This document shows, one piece after another, positions 9,247-19,869 of a DNA stretch of 64,000 bases. Below the pieces are notes generated by a model that was given only the letters and a program-made list of their open reading frames with translations, ran no database searches and was not told where the DNA came from. Location of the stretch: positions 93,437-157,436 of the forward strand of contig JAQMWT010000406.1 in assembly GCA_029834535.1 (NCBI GenBank), read 5' to 3'. Within the stretch, counting starts at the first letter, position 1, and every line of letters begins with the position of its first letter. The stretch is from Chrysophaeum taylorii (taxonomy: Eukaryota; Sar; Pelagophyceae; Pelagomonadales; Pelagomonadaceae). The translations under genes were made by a program, and so were the position numbers.

Positions 9247-11412
9247 TCAGCGCGCGAGTGTTGTCATGTTGTTGACCTTCTTCCCCATGAGCACGACGAC
9301 GTCCTCCTCCTCGTCGGGTTGGCGCATCACACGAGGGTCGTTGGTGCTGCCTACGTTGTTGGTCTCGGCGATGATCGCCGCCGCTGGTTCTTCTTCGGCA
9401 ATGCCTTCATCGTCCTCAAAGCCTTGGTCGTTGTTGTTGTTGTCTTTTCCTTCTCTTTCGAATTGGATGATGATGTCGTCGTCCTTGGCCACGGTGGTGC
9501 TATTGGCGAGACACTCGACGACGATCTCGGAGGGCTTGTCGAGTTTGGCCGTCGCCACCTTCTTTTTGTGCTCGTGCCTCGTCGCATTCGTGAGGCACTC
9601 GAGGCCGGTCGCGGGCTCGTCGACGACGGTCGTAGTTGGGGGAACCTTGTGCATCGTGAAGTTTGTGAGCTTTTCCGCCAAAACGCTGGTGGCGTGGCTC
9701 AGGCCGATCATCGTAAGATTGGGGAGCACGCGGCCCGAAATGATGACAGGTCTGGTCCCGCCAAAGTGGCCCGAGGGCAGCAACTCGGGACATCGCAGGC
9801 TCAGCTCGAGCTCGGCGCCGCTGCTCAGGCGCCAGGTCGTGTGCGTCGAGAACGTCGGTGCAGTCTCGGCCGTCCCGTCCTCCGCGAGGACGATCTCGTA
9901 CCCGAAGTAGTCGTTGTCGTCGTCGTCCAACCGCCAGGTGCCGACGACATCCGAGGACGAAATCTCGCGGGCGGCGGCGGCGGCGACGGCGATCTCGTCC
10001 TCCGCGCCGAGCGCGACCGCAATGTCCTCCTCGGCAGCTGGCACCACCATGTCCTCGTCGTCGGCAGCTGCGATGACGAGGTCCTCGACGGCGGCGGCTA
10101 CTGGTGTAACAACGACGTCCTCGGCAGCCGCGACGACGAGGTCCTCCTCGGCGGCTGGCACGCCCGCAACGTCCTCGTCTGCCGCTGCTAATACGACGTC
10201 CTCCTCGGCAGCTGCCACAACCATGTCCTCCTCCTCCTCGTCGTCGGCAATTGCGATGAATTCTTCGGCAGCTCGCGCACCAGCCACATCCTCGTCGTCG
10301 GCAGCCGCGATGAGGTCGTAGGCAGCAGCCGCGTCCTCGTCCGCCGGGATTTCGGCGACCGCGGGTTCCACGGCGGCGGCCGCGATGGGGGGTTCGAGGA
10401 CATCGACGAGCTCGTCGATCGGGGGTACGACGGTGCGCGGCTCGGCGGGAGCAAAGAGGTCGTCAACGCGGACGAGTTTTGGCTTGGCTGGCGGGTGTTG
10501 ACGGGCAACGATGTCTGCGTGAACTCGGGGTGGCGATTCTTCGGCGGCAGGGGAGGGGGACAGAGGGTCGGTCGCCGCAGCCGGGGTTGGCACGAGGTCG
10601 TTGTTGTTGGCCGGCTCGAAGAGATCGTCAACACGGACGACCTTTTTCGAAACGACGACGACGCCATTGGTGAGGTTGACCTTGCTGGCGCGGTTGTCGA
10701 CGACAAAGTCGTCGAGCTTCGCGTCAACCCCGAGCCGATCGCGGTGGTCGTCGACCTTGTGGAGAACGGTGCGTCCGGCGAGCGTTTGCGAGAGCCATCT
10801 TTCGTTGACTTCATCGTTGATGTCGTGGGGCGCGGCCCGCGCCGGCGGCGAGTAGAGCTTTACGGGCTCGGGCGAAGCTTCGCCGGTCATCATCACGCCG
10901 CGGGGCGTGTATGTCAGGGAAGTCGAGAACGTCGGCTTGGTGTCGGGCGGCGGTCGTTCTTCTTCGTGTGTGCGCTCGGGTGGCGGTTCGTGCCGGCGCC
11001 TCGGTTTCACCAACAACTCGACACCAATCGCGTAGAGAGCGCCGACTACGAAGCGCCAAGACGCGCCGCTGAAGGGAGCGAGCGTGACAAACGCGACGAG
11101 CCCGACGTAGTTCGCCGCCGTCATGGCCGGCGCCGCGCTCCCGAGCGACGCCAGAACGGCCACCGCCGCCGCGCCCACCCGCGACACCCCGTCTTCGCGC
11201 AACGCCGCGACGCACACGCTCGCCACACGAACGCAGGCGGCCCCTCGCCCGAGCACCATGCTCGGCTTGATCTCCCCGGCGGCGAGCACACCTCCAATCG
11301 CTTTTCGTCGCCCGCTCACTCTCGCGCGCGGTGCCACCACACTTCCGAACCCGGACGTCTCCGGGATCACAATCAGGATCCCTACCAGCAGCGCCCTCCA
11401 CACCAACAACAT
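9247..11412 (-). CDS. Plastid-directed acidic repeat protein with two membrane segments and a GTW beta domain
   Basis: The frame reads 721 aa from the ATG at 11412; an upstream in-frame GTG is not used here because the hydrophobic signal starts directly at this Met. The N-terminus has a signal peptide (LLVWRALLVGILIVI) followed by ETSGFGS, which resembles the stramenopile bipartite plastid presequence with Phe at the cleavage site, then a basic transit-like stretch. Two hydrophobic segments lie near residues 85-130. A disordered centre holds two copies of a VRVDDLF motif (KVVRVDDLFEP and KLVRVDDLFAP) and then many Ala/Glu/Asp/Val repeats of the type AAEEDVV. A C-terminal globular domain starts with VVGTWRL and looks like a lipocalin-type beta structure. 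The stop lies 43 bp before the start of the giant helicase gene on the same strand. The function is unknown; plastid location is inferred from the presequence only. Confidence 0.75.
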   Translation of the reverse strand: MLLVWRALLVGILIVIPETSGFGSVVAPRARVSGRRKAIGGVLAAGEIKPSMVLGRGAACVRVASVCVAALREDGVSRVGAAAVAVLASLGSAAPAMTAANYVGLVAFVTLAPFSGASWRFVVGALYAIGVELLVKPRRRHEPPPERTHEEERPPPDTKPTFSTSLTYTPRGVMMTGEASPEPVKLYSPPARAAPHDINDEVNERWLSQTLAGRTVLHKVDDHRDRLGVDAKLDDFVVDNRASKVNLTNGVVVVSKKVVRVDDLFEPANNNDLVPTPAAATDPLSPSPAAEESPPRVHADIVARQHPPAKPKLVRVDDLFAPAEPRTVVPPIDELVDVLEPPIAAAAVEPAVAEIPADEDAAAAYDLIAAADDEDVAGARAAEEFIAIADDEEEEDMVVAAAEEDVVLAAADEDVAGVPAAEEDLVVAAAEDVVVTPVAAAVEDLVIAAADDEDMVVPAAEEDIAVALGAEDEIAVAAAAAREISSSDVVGTWRLDDDDNDYFGYEIVLAEDGTAETAPTFSTHTTWRLSSGAELELSLRCPELLPSGHFGGTRPVIISGRVLPNLTMIGLSHATSVLAEKLTNFTMHKVPPTTTVVDEPATGLECLTNATRHEHKKKVATAKLDKPSEIVVECLANSTTVAKDDDIIIQFEREGKDNNNNDQGFEDDEGIAEEEPAAAIIAETNNVGSTNDPRVMRQPDEEEDVVVLMGKKVNNMTTLAR

Positions 11413-11698
11413 TTTTTTTGTTCGCGAGCAATAATGATAAGTGGGGGGGGACACACGACCAACGCCAAACTAACTAACTTCAGACCTCTCCCGAGCATGG
11501 GAGCCAGGCCGGACCGACAGGGGCCAGTCCGGAATCACGGGCCTGTAGACGAGGAGCGCCGAAAGGTCGGTCGGCCCACGCCATAAGGATGAAAGTCATC
11601 ATCATTTCGACATCGCATCGCACTCAGCAACAACCGAGCACGAAAAATCAGCCGTCACCGAACACACCAAACCGCCACCTATCTAGAACATCCTATTA
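11413..11698. other. Intergenic spacer with a dispersed repeat motif
   Basis: The spacer lies upstream of the plastid-protein gene and downstream of the cyclase-like gene. It contains a stretch at about 11465-11507 (ACTAACT..., GACCTCTC, GGGAGCCAGGC) that recurs in similar form at about 59600-59655, so it belongs to a dispersed repeat. No gene is seen. Confidence 0.5.
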
Positions 11699-14600
11699 CT
11701 AGACGGCCGCCACGACGCTCGCTGGCCTGAGCTGGTCGCGGACGTGGTCCGACTTTTTGGCGACGCACGGGTAGTCGGCGGAGGGCCCAGCGATGCGAAA
11801 GCGAATTCGAAAGGGATGGGAAGTGGTGGACTGGCGGTGAGCCGGCGAGGCGACGGACCTGGTGTCCGAGGACGCGGGCGCGGCCGCGTATGTCGCCAAG
11901 ACGCGCGCGTGCTTCTTGGCGACGTAGGGCGACACGAGGTCGAGGAGCTGTGCTTTGTCGTCGCGCGAGACGGCCAGCGCGTCGAGTCGTCGGAAGACGG
12001 TCTCAACCTGGGGCTCGGAGAGCCTGGCAACGAGCGCGCGCTGGACGAGCGGCTCGGCAAACTCGAAAACTTCCCCCCTCATCGCGACGAGGAGGTCCGA
12101 CTCGGACGGTCTCTCCCCAGATGTGAGCTGGTACGATTCGTCGGCCGCGTGTCTTCGGCTGCCGTACGCAACTTCGCCATCCTCGCGGAGCGAAACGTCG
12201 TCGTCGGCGGCGTCGCTCGCGCAGCGGTTGAACATGGTGCGGCCCGAATCCTGGGGGGTGCAGAGGTCCTGACACACGGTTGCGGCCGAGAGGAGGTCCA
12301 TGCCCTCGAGCGCGATCCCCACGAGGAGCCGCGGCGTGAACTCGCGGCGAAAGATGGACGCCGCGATCATCACTTGCTGCTTCCACACCGACAGCTCGTC
12401 GACCATCGTGAGGAGCGGCGTCGCGTGGATTTGCGGAAGGTCGAGCGTCTCGAGGTCGTCAGATACCCGGAGCGTCGGGAGTCCGGGCCCGTGATGCTGG
12501 ATCGCGACGCGGCCCGTCTCCTTGGCTTCGGAGAGCAACGCGTTGAGCACGTCGGGCTCGCCCAACGCCATCGCGACGAATTCGTCGAGAAGCGGGCAAT
12601 CCGCGACGAGGTTGAGGGCGCGCTCGCGATCAAAATCGCTCGCGCTCGCGTTGCACAGCTTGAGCCGTTCGGCCGCGTAGAGTCGCGCCTCCTGAGGGTG
12701 AAGCCGCGCCATCTCGATGTAGGTGTCGGACGCGAGCGCGAGTCTGCGCGTCTCGAGCCACTCGGCACGTTCGAGGCCCGTCGCGCTCGATCGCGGCGCG
12801 ACGACAAACACCAAGAACTGGTTGTTCGACATGAGCTCGTTTGAGTATTGGAGCATGTCGATGCCGTCGGTTGGCGCCTCCGACTTGCGGTTCGGCGACG
12901 TCGCGTCCTCGACGGCCCCCGACGACGACGCCGCGCCCGCGCCGCTCGTGCTAGCACCGCCGCTGCTGCCGCCGCCCCCGCCGCCGCCTCCTCCTCCGGG
13001 GTTTGTCGTGCTCCCGAACAGCAGCGACGGCGATTTGATGAACTTGGTCATGCGTCGCTTAAGTTTTTTGCGCTGCTTGATTGGCAGCGTCCCGTTGACG
13101 GCCTTCTTCTGCCACTGCGTGATCTTGTAGAGGACGTCCCACGACGCGTCATCCATCTGGTCGAGGTTGTCAAGGAGGAGCGTAATGCGCGCCCGCTTCG
13201 ACGCTTGGAGGACCACCATCACGACGAGCTGGACGAGCCTCGCGCGGCGCATCATGGGCGTCACGCCGCGGAGATGGTCTTCGTTCAAAAGTTGCGGGTT
13301 GCGCTCCTCGGGCATGAACATGTCGTTGAGCACCGCCGCGTATTTGTGGAGCCTCGGCGGCAGCGCGGCGTGGATGGCGCTCGTGCGCCCGATGAGCGAG
13401 AGTTGTGTCCGGTGGGGATCGTTTTCCGAGGCCGCGCCGCGCTTGCCGCTCAGCAGGTGGCCGAGCGACCGGCCGCGGGCGAGAATTGGTTGGTTTGTCG
13501 ACAGCGAAGGACGCTGGCGCTTTGAAGTCGACGGCGGCGGCGACTTGCTGCTGTACGAGCCCGGCCCCGGCTGCGCGCCCGACAACATGGACCGAAAAGA
13601 CGAGGAGCTGCGCCAGGGACTTCCGACGGAGGACTGCTGCTGCGGGCTCAACGGAGGGTCGCTCAGGACGCCGTCGCCGCCCCCTCTGTTGTACGACGAC
13701 GAGTTTGATGACGACGAGTTGTTGTCGCTGGACGGACCCCTCCGCGGCGACCGAATCATCCTGGACGCGGCGGACTTGGTGCTTCCCGCGGCGGACTTTG
13801 TGGTACTTCGGTAGCCGAACGGCGTACGCCGACGAAGCGTGTAGGCTTCAATCACGTCGAGCGCCGTTACGACGGGCGCGCGCCACGCGCCGCACATCGT
13901 ATTGAGCGCGAGCGATCCGTCGTCGCACGCCGACACCGACCGCTGCGTGCGCAACAACGTCATCTTGTGAAACCTCGACAAGATGGTGATCGTCTCTTCG
14001 ATGAAGCTGTGGGTCGCGGCCGCACTACAAATGCCACCGATCGCGCACGTCACCTTGGTCTGGTGCTCGAAGATGTCGGCGACCATGCGGACCCTCGCCT
14101 TGTGCGCCGAGCTCGGGTTGCGAGAGAAGCCCATGGGCGTGTTTCGTTGTTTCCACCCGAGCGGAACGTACGCTCGGAGCGTCTTGCCGCCCGGCACCTC
14201 GACACGGCACTCCTCGAGATTCACCTCGAGTTTCGCTTGGCGCGCCGTCGTGCCGCACACCAGGAGGACGTGGCCCGGCTCTCTGGCGAGCACGCTCGGC
14301 GTGCCGCACGTCTCTTCGAGCGTTCTGGCCGCGTCGACCGCCTCCCCGGCGACCATGTATTCCATTCGGAGGGCGTCCCCGACCACCCCGCAAAACGCCC
14401 AGTCCGTCGCGATGCCGATCCAGTACCGGAGCCCTTCGCCGACTTTCTCCGCGATGCGCTCCTTGAGCAGGTAGACGGCGGCGAGCGCTCGCAGGGGACT
14501 CTTTTCGTACACCGAGCCCGGAAGCCCAAAGCACAACAACACGTGCATGCCGAGCCCGTCGCACCGCATCTTTAGCGTCGAGCCATGGAGCCGCTCGACC

Positions 14601-16069
14601 GTACTGTGCACGCAGTTCACTACCTCCTGAGCCAGCGCAAACGCGGCGTCGACAAAGTCAACGCCATAGATGCGCATGGCGCACACGGTGAGTTGACGCA
14701 TTTCGCTGATCTTGGCGTGCTCGAGGTACGACGCGTACGCGTAACGAAACCTCAACGCGCGATCGAACGACCGCGGCACGAACATGATGAGCTTCCGAAG
14801 GTCGACACCCACCAGCGTTCGCGAGATGGCCGGCCGGAGTCGTGGCTGGTACGAGGGACAACTCTTGACCTCTTCGTCGTCCGTACCCGTCGACGCGACG
14901 ACCACCTCGACGACGATCTGATCGCCGCCGGGATCGCTGTCCGCCCCGGCGCTAGCACCACGAAGGCGCACAAGTTCCCCCTCCTCGGTACCGTCGTAGG
15001 TGGTGCGCAGGAATGCCCACGCCACCTTGGAGCACACGACATCGGAGGTCGCCGCCAAGCTCGCGCGACGCATCTGCTCGAGCGGAGCCCCCGCGACGAC
15101 GAACTCGGCATACGTCGACATCCCCTCCGTCCCGGTGAGCACGAGGTTCAGGCAGGACACCGTCCCACACCCCAGACCCGAGCTTACGCCGAGTTTGATG
15201 CCTTCCACAGCCTGTGAGAGAGAGCGTCGTCGTCGTCGTCGTCGTCGGGATAAAAGGGAAAGCGTCGCACCGGTCGAGTCGCGAGGTATTCGCGCGTCTG
15301 GTGCGCGAACCTCGCCGCCGCCTTGGTGGCGTCGCCCAAGTTCTTCGGCCCTTCGGGACCATCGACGGACCACATGAACAGCACCGTGTCGCCTGCACGG
15401 AGGAAGAGGTCGTCACACATCATACCGTTTGGTGGCGCGTTCTCTTCTCTCACCGTCGATTTTAACGGTGTCGCCACCGGCAGCATCGGCGGCGTGTGTG
15501 AGGTATCCGTAGAACTTGTCGAGCTCGACGCAAAGATTTCTTGGCCCCACAAACTGGTTGTGGAGCTTGTTGATGAGCGACGTGAGCCCCGCCACCCGCA
15601 TGAGCAAGACCGCCGCGGGAGCGCGCGCCTCGAAACTAGGCGATCGGGCAACGAGCTCTTTGAGCCTTTTCAGAATGAAGACCGGCACGAATGCCGAGTA
15701 GAGGTGATTCGTCTTCTCCTTTGGTTTTCGACGGCGCATCGCCAGCTTGGCAGGCGCCGACTGAGTGTCATTTGTTCCGAGATCCCTTTCCGAATCGAGC
15801 TGCAAGCTATTCAATCGTTTTTGCTGCGCGCGCTTCCGTTCGACCATCGCCTTGGACAAGGTGTAAAAGTCGTGCGCACCCCCCTCGTCCGAAGACTCCC
15901 CGTCGTTATCCGGCAAGTGCAACGCGGGCGCTGACTCCTCCTCAGATGACTCCCCATCGTTGGCCGGAAGCCGGCCCCTCGAGCTCACCTCTGGCGAAAA
16001 CGCGCTCACCTCGGGCGAAAGCGGCGACAAGGGACTGCTTGGATACTGTGGCTCCTCCATCGTTTCCAT
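11699..16069 (-). CDS. Soluble adenylyl cyclase (ADCY10)-like STAND protein with degraded catalytic sites, three exons
   Basis: Exons are 15454-16069, 15271-15392 and 11699-15211 (1,416 aa). Splicing across two GT-AG introns of 61 and 59 nt restores the class III cyclase motif GGDTVKIDGDTVLFMW. The N-terminus (about 80 aa) is Ser/Glu-rich. The C1 domain starts near residue 125 with FVPVFILKRLKEL. The usual metal-binding FxDISGFT is here VLLMRVAGLTS, so the first Asp is missing. C2 (about 415-555) keeps WAFCGVVGDALRMEYMVAGEAVDAAR but reads CAMRIYGVD where an Asp is expected. An AAA/STAND region follows, with a P-loop-like GGICSAAATH lacking the Lys/Thr and a better kept Walker B region LLLDNLDQMDDASW. 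A Ser/Pro/Gly-rich disordered insert lies between these. In the family this architecture makes cAMP and couples it to a large NTPase sensor; here it may be a non-catalytic relative. Confidence 0.85.
15212..15270 (-). other. Intron 2 of the cyclase-like gene (59 nt, GT-AG)
   Basis: The donor is CGACCG|GTGCGACG and the acceptor CTCTCACAG|GCTGTGG. The intron contains a GAC repeat. Removal joins TREYLATRP to AVEGIKLGV in phase 0. Confidence 0.8.
15393..15453 (-). other. Intron 1 of the cyclase-like gene (61 nt, GT-AG)
   Basis: The donor reads GACG|GTGAGAG and the acceptor CGTGCAG|GCGAC. Removal joins two halves of a conserved cyclase motif in frame, which fixes both boundaries. Confidence 0.88.
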
Positions 16070-18013
16070 GATCCAAAGATGGCGTCGCTAGTGACCCCGC
16101 GATCCACCGATCGCTAAGACGCCCGCAGACAGACACCCTTTGGTCAGACCCATATCCCCCTCCGACGACGAGGTTAAATGCGACACGGTAGCGCCCAACG
16201 TTTCCCAGTTCTCTGACTTGCACCTGGCCCGACATCAGTAAAATGCCTGTCAAAATACACGCTGCTTTCTGCCAAGTACATGTATCCTAAAAAATATTAA
16301 CATTGGCTATTTAAGTATATCCTGAAGTATCCTATGATCACGTTTTTTGTTCTGTTGAATGTGACACGCTTCTGAAAAAAAACTAAGCTTGACCGATAGA
16401 TTTTTGTTGGACTATTCAGTTTTTGCTGCGTCTTGGACTTTATGGGCCTCTAGAAGAGAGGCCGTTACGTTACGCTAGTTGGGGACTGCTGCGCTACAGA
16501 GCACATCGTCGTGGGCGGCATTGTGTGGTTCGCTGGTCCAAGAGCTCACCGTCGTCGAAGTTGGCGACGGGGCAGTGCAAATCTGTCCGACCGCGTCCAT
16601 CGGGCAGCCTCCGAGATCATAAACGAGATGCCATCAAGACGACCTTCCCACGGCGCTGCGCGCAATGCGCCGCATTTCATCACCACACGGCCGCTCGAAA
16701 GGCTACGCTTGCAACTTTATTCATAGACACTATTGATGGAATGCTTACTTCTGCTTGGTGGGAGAAACACATCATTTCATTAAAAAGCGTCCCAAAAGGG
16801 ACGCGGGCGATCTGCGAACATCATAAGGACGAACGAACGAGCTCTAATTAACTTTACTAAGAGACTGATAAGGTGCACAGACTGTCCGCATTCCATCTGG
16901 TCTGTGCAATACAGGCCTAAGATTCACTCACCGCGACAACTCAGTTCGTCTGCCGAGACGAAGATGTGAAGCTCGCTGGGGGGTTCCACTCCCCTCCCCG
17001 GTTCCGCAGCGGACTCTGATCGGACTTTTGTCGGGATCTCGCTCTCGCTGTTGGCTGGTAGGCCCCTGATATTATCACGTTGTAGCTAGCGGGTGTGCAA
17101 CCAAAACGAGGTTTGGTGGTCTACGACATTCATCGAGGCCGACGACGGCCGTAGCTTCATGACGCGTGCACTTCTTCTTCGGCAGCGGGCTCGTCGCGAC
17201 CTTGCCGATGTTTTTTCAATATTTACGATAAAAAGCTCCCTGGCCAAAAGAGAGCTAGAATGGACATATGATCGTAGCTCGAAGAGGCAGAATGGATATG
17301 CTCGCAGAGGAAGAAGCAAAAGAACATCTGCCACAGGACAATAATTCAGATGGATGTTGCTGGCTTCGGCCACATCCAGCTGCCTGAAGTGCAGGACATG
17401 GATCGTGATAATGCTGCTGTTTGTGATTTGGAATGCCGGTCCTGTCGCCGGGGGCTGCTTCCAGGACCCGCAAACGGAAAAAAAAAACGACAGGGTTTTG
17501 TATGCCCGGCTGCTAAGACTTCAGCGAAACTAGCCTTGCTCCAGCGATCCTCCTCCTGCTTCGCTTCTCCCCCCCCCGCTCTGATGATGTGCCCCCTTCC
17601 GCGGGCGCCCTGCCCGTACCCTTAAAGAATACTCTCGAGCCCCGTCGTGTAGAGGGCGGCGGTGGCAATAACAGCTGTTGGTGTGGTTTCCGTATTATTG
17701 TTTTGGTTCCCGGTCCATGCGTGCTTCCGAGGCTTCATTCCGCATGGTGTCTGTCGTCTTCTCTTGGAGGAATCGAGCCGCGGCTTAGAATCGCACTATC
17801 AAGTACAAATACATGTCAGTGGGCGGAGGTGCGTGGGCGTTGGGGTGCCAGTCTTTTCTTCTTCAGGAGACATCGTCGAGAAGACGGACGGAAACCACCC
17901 CCTTTGGTTTGGAGACTAGGATCATGTGATACCCCCTCTGCTCCTACTCTGCTGCTGGAACCAGTTGCCCTCCTCGAGTCTGACCCAAGGTTCTGAGCAG
18001 AAGCTTGCGGAGA
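16070..18013. other. Gene-poor spacer
   Basis: About 1.9 kb without a supportable gene. It starts with an AT-richer stretch (about 16250-16440), unlike the GC-rich neighbours. The longest open frames (142 aa at 16423 plus, 135 aa at 17589 plus) show no family resemblance and no conserved composition. No tRNA, rRNA or spliceosomal RNA was recognised. Confidence 0.5.
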
Positions 18014-19606
18014 TTATTCGGTGAGACTGAGGATACGCCGAGCGCGTCGGCTCCCGAGCTTGGGTCTGGGAGCTGGGGGGGGGGGAGTGGTGTTCCGGGA
18101 TGGTTTTTTTAACTGGGCGGGGTGGCTGAGGGGAAGATGGCGGTTCGGGGGGGTAGAATGCTTGAGGGAAGTGTTGGAGGAGAGGTCGGGCCACGGAATG
18201 ATGATCGGCGGCTTTTTTGGGGGAAGTGGGCGAGGGTGGGTGCTCGTCGGCGGCCTTTTGTCCTCGAAGCACGAAACTTTTGGTTTTTGGGGTTCCTCGG
18301 GGTCACCACCACTCGGGAAAGGGAGTGTTCTTTTGGGGGGTAAATTCACGGATCCAGCAGCAGCGAGAGGTCTTTTTTTGCTCATCAAAGAAGAAGAAGA
18401 AGAAGAATTAGAAGCAGAGGAGAATCGCGCGAGGAAGGAGCGCGCCCTTTGGCTCACGTCCTTCGCGTCAATCTCGGCAAGTCCAGAGTCGCGCACCCAC
18501 TTCGGAAGTAATGACTTGTAGTGGGTCCGATACCGAAGGTCTGCGAGAACCAAAACCCCGAAATCACTTTTGTGGCGAATGAGGCGTCCGAGAGCCTGGT
18601 TAACCGCGCGCATCGCGTCTGCGTCGCGAGAGCTACCACCCTCCGGCGCCAACGGAACTCCAACGATCATAACACAGTCACACTTGAGATCGATGCCTTC
18701 GGCGAGTTTGCCGCGGCAGACGCCGAAGAGGAGGTGGGTCCAATTCTTTTGGTCGACGGCAGCGAAAGGCACGAGCTTCAAGGCCTGGTCGAGAAATTCG
18801 TAGGAAGGAAAGAAGACAACGGAGCGTCGCGGGAGAGTGGAGATGATGTATGTCACATCATCCATCGGGCGATGGGCCTTTGTGAATTTCAAGTCTCGGC
18901 CCTCGATAGTCGGGACGATCAGCGCTTCGAGCTGACTCGGGCTGATGCAGTGATCGTTTTCGAGCCTCAGAGGATTCCTCCTCAGTTTTGGCGACACGCC
19001 AACCATGGTCCCCGACGCAAATAGGCGGCAGTACGCGTCGGGCACCTCCCCGGTGATGTGATGGGCTTCGTCGACGATGAGGATGGCGCTCTTGAAGCCA
19101 TCCATGAGCGCGTGTGGCGCGAACGCGATCTCGGCTCCGGTCGCCTGCGCCCGCGCGGCGAAAAAACCGCAGGCACCCTTCGCCGCGTAGGCCTTCGCAA
19201 GGTCCTCGATGTCGGTGGCTCGAGCGTACGCGCGCGGCTTGGGACACTTGGCGGCCTTGCACGCTTTGGCCTGCGCCTCGCCTTTGAGCGATCGGACCTC
19301 GGGCACGTTGCACAGTTTGTCGCGCCCCGCAAGCCACGCCACCTTGAACCGCCCGATCAAGCCGAGTTGCCCGATCGCCTGACCGAGTTGGGCGTGCGTC
19401 CGCGACGCGTACACCACTTTGAGATTTCGCGGTTTCGCGAAAGACAGCGCCGCAGCGAGGAGACACAGTGTTTTTCCCGTGCCCGTCGGAGACTCGAGGA
19501 TTGCGTCGCGCCGCTCGCGCAAAGCGCGCAACACGGCGCTCATCAGCCGCACTTGGCACTCGTACGCCTCGAACGGAAACGGCACCTCGACGCCATCGAT
19601 CAACAT
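18014..19606 (-). CDS. RTEL1/XPD-family iron-sulphur DEAH helicase, compact form without Arch domain
   Basis: The frame reads 530 aa from the ATG at 19606, chosen because MLIDGVEVPFPFEAYECQ aligns with the conserved N-terminus of RTEL1; an upstream in-frame TTG is not needed. Motifs are Walker A ESPTGTGKT (39-47), Ia ASRTHAQL, four candidate Fe-S cysteines (Cys99, Cys116, Cys121, Cys146), DEAH (179-182), SGT (198), FFPSYEF (265-271), GKLAEGID (299-306) and QALGRLIRH (337-345). The family unwinds DNA 5'-3' in telomere maintenance or recombination (RTEL1, FANCJ) or in repair and transcription (XPD). Only 16 residues separate DEAH from SGT, where relatives carry the Arch domain and the rest of HD1. 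The C-terminal 130 residues are Ser/Pro-rich and basic, without PIP-box or harmonin-like domain. It may be a minimal active helicase or a decaying copy. Confidence 0.82.
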   Translation of the reverse strand: MLIDGVEVPFPFEAYECQVRLMSAVLRALRERRDAILESPTGTGKTLCLLAAALSFAKPRNLKVVYASRTHAQLGQAIGQLGLIGRFKVAWLAGRDKLCNVPEVRSLKGEAQAKACKAAKCPKPRAYARATDIEDLAKAYAAKGACGFFAARAQATGAEIAFAPHALMDGFKSAILIVDEAHHITGEVPDAYCRLFASGTMVGVSPKLRRNPLRLENDHCISPSQLEALIVPTIEGRDLKFTKAHRPMDDVTYIISTLPRRSVVFFPSYEFLDQALKLVPFAAVDQKNWTHLLFGVCRGKLAEGIDLKCDCVMIVGVPLAPEGGSSRDADAMRAVNQALGRLIRHKSDFGVLVLADLRYRTHYKSLLPKWVRDSGLAEIDAKDVSQRARSFLARFSSASNSSSSSSLMSKKRPLAAAGSVNLPPKRTLPFPSGGDPEEPQKPKVSCFEDKRPPTSTHPRPLPPKKPPIIIPWPDLSSNTSLKHSTPPNRHLPLSHPAQLKKPSRNTTPPPPAPRPKLGSRRARRILSLTE

Positions 19607-19649
19607 CTCCACCACCACCAAACGGTTTTTTATTTCTAAGTCGTGAAAG

Positions 19650-19762
19650 AAAAGGGGCGGAAGGGTAAGGAAGAAGGAGAGAGGGAAAGCCGTATTACGG
19701 ACAGAAAACCCTCGTGTAGAGATAGGTGTGAAATGTTCCAGTGTCGCATAGCTCTCTGGACC
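19650..19762. repeat. Direct repeat, left copy (possible LTR remnant of the large copia-like element)
   Basis: About 110 bp recur in the same orientation at about 32898-33020, sharing blocks such as GAGGGAAAGCCGTATTACGG, AGAAAACCCTCGT and TAGAGATAGGTGTGAAATG. The two copies bracket the coding part of the copia-like element. This left copy lies about 45 bp upstream of the RTEL1-like start codon. No clean TG...CA termini or target duplication could be fixed. Confidence 0.6.
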
Positions 19763-19869
19763 CCCTCGACGTGTGGAAACAGTTTGTGCATTTCAGACGT
19801 GTTCTTGAGGCGGAACTTGTGCAATATACATGACAATGGAACAAACAACAACAGAACAGGGCAAATTAA

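Noticed and set aside
17589-17996. A 135-codon plus-strand open frame
   Set aside because: No domain, no conserved motif, and no ATG with a gene-like context; treated as chance.
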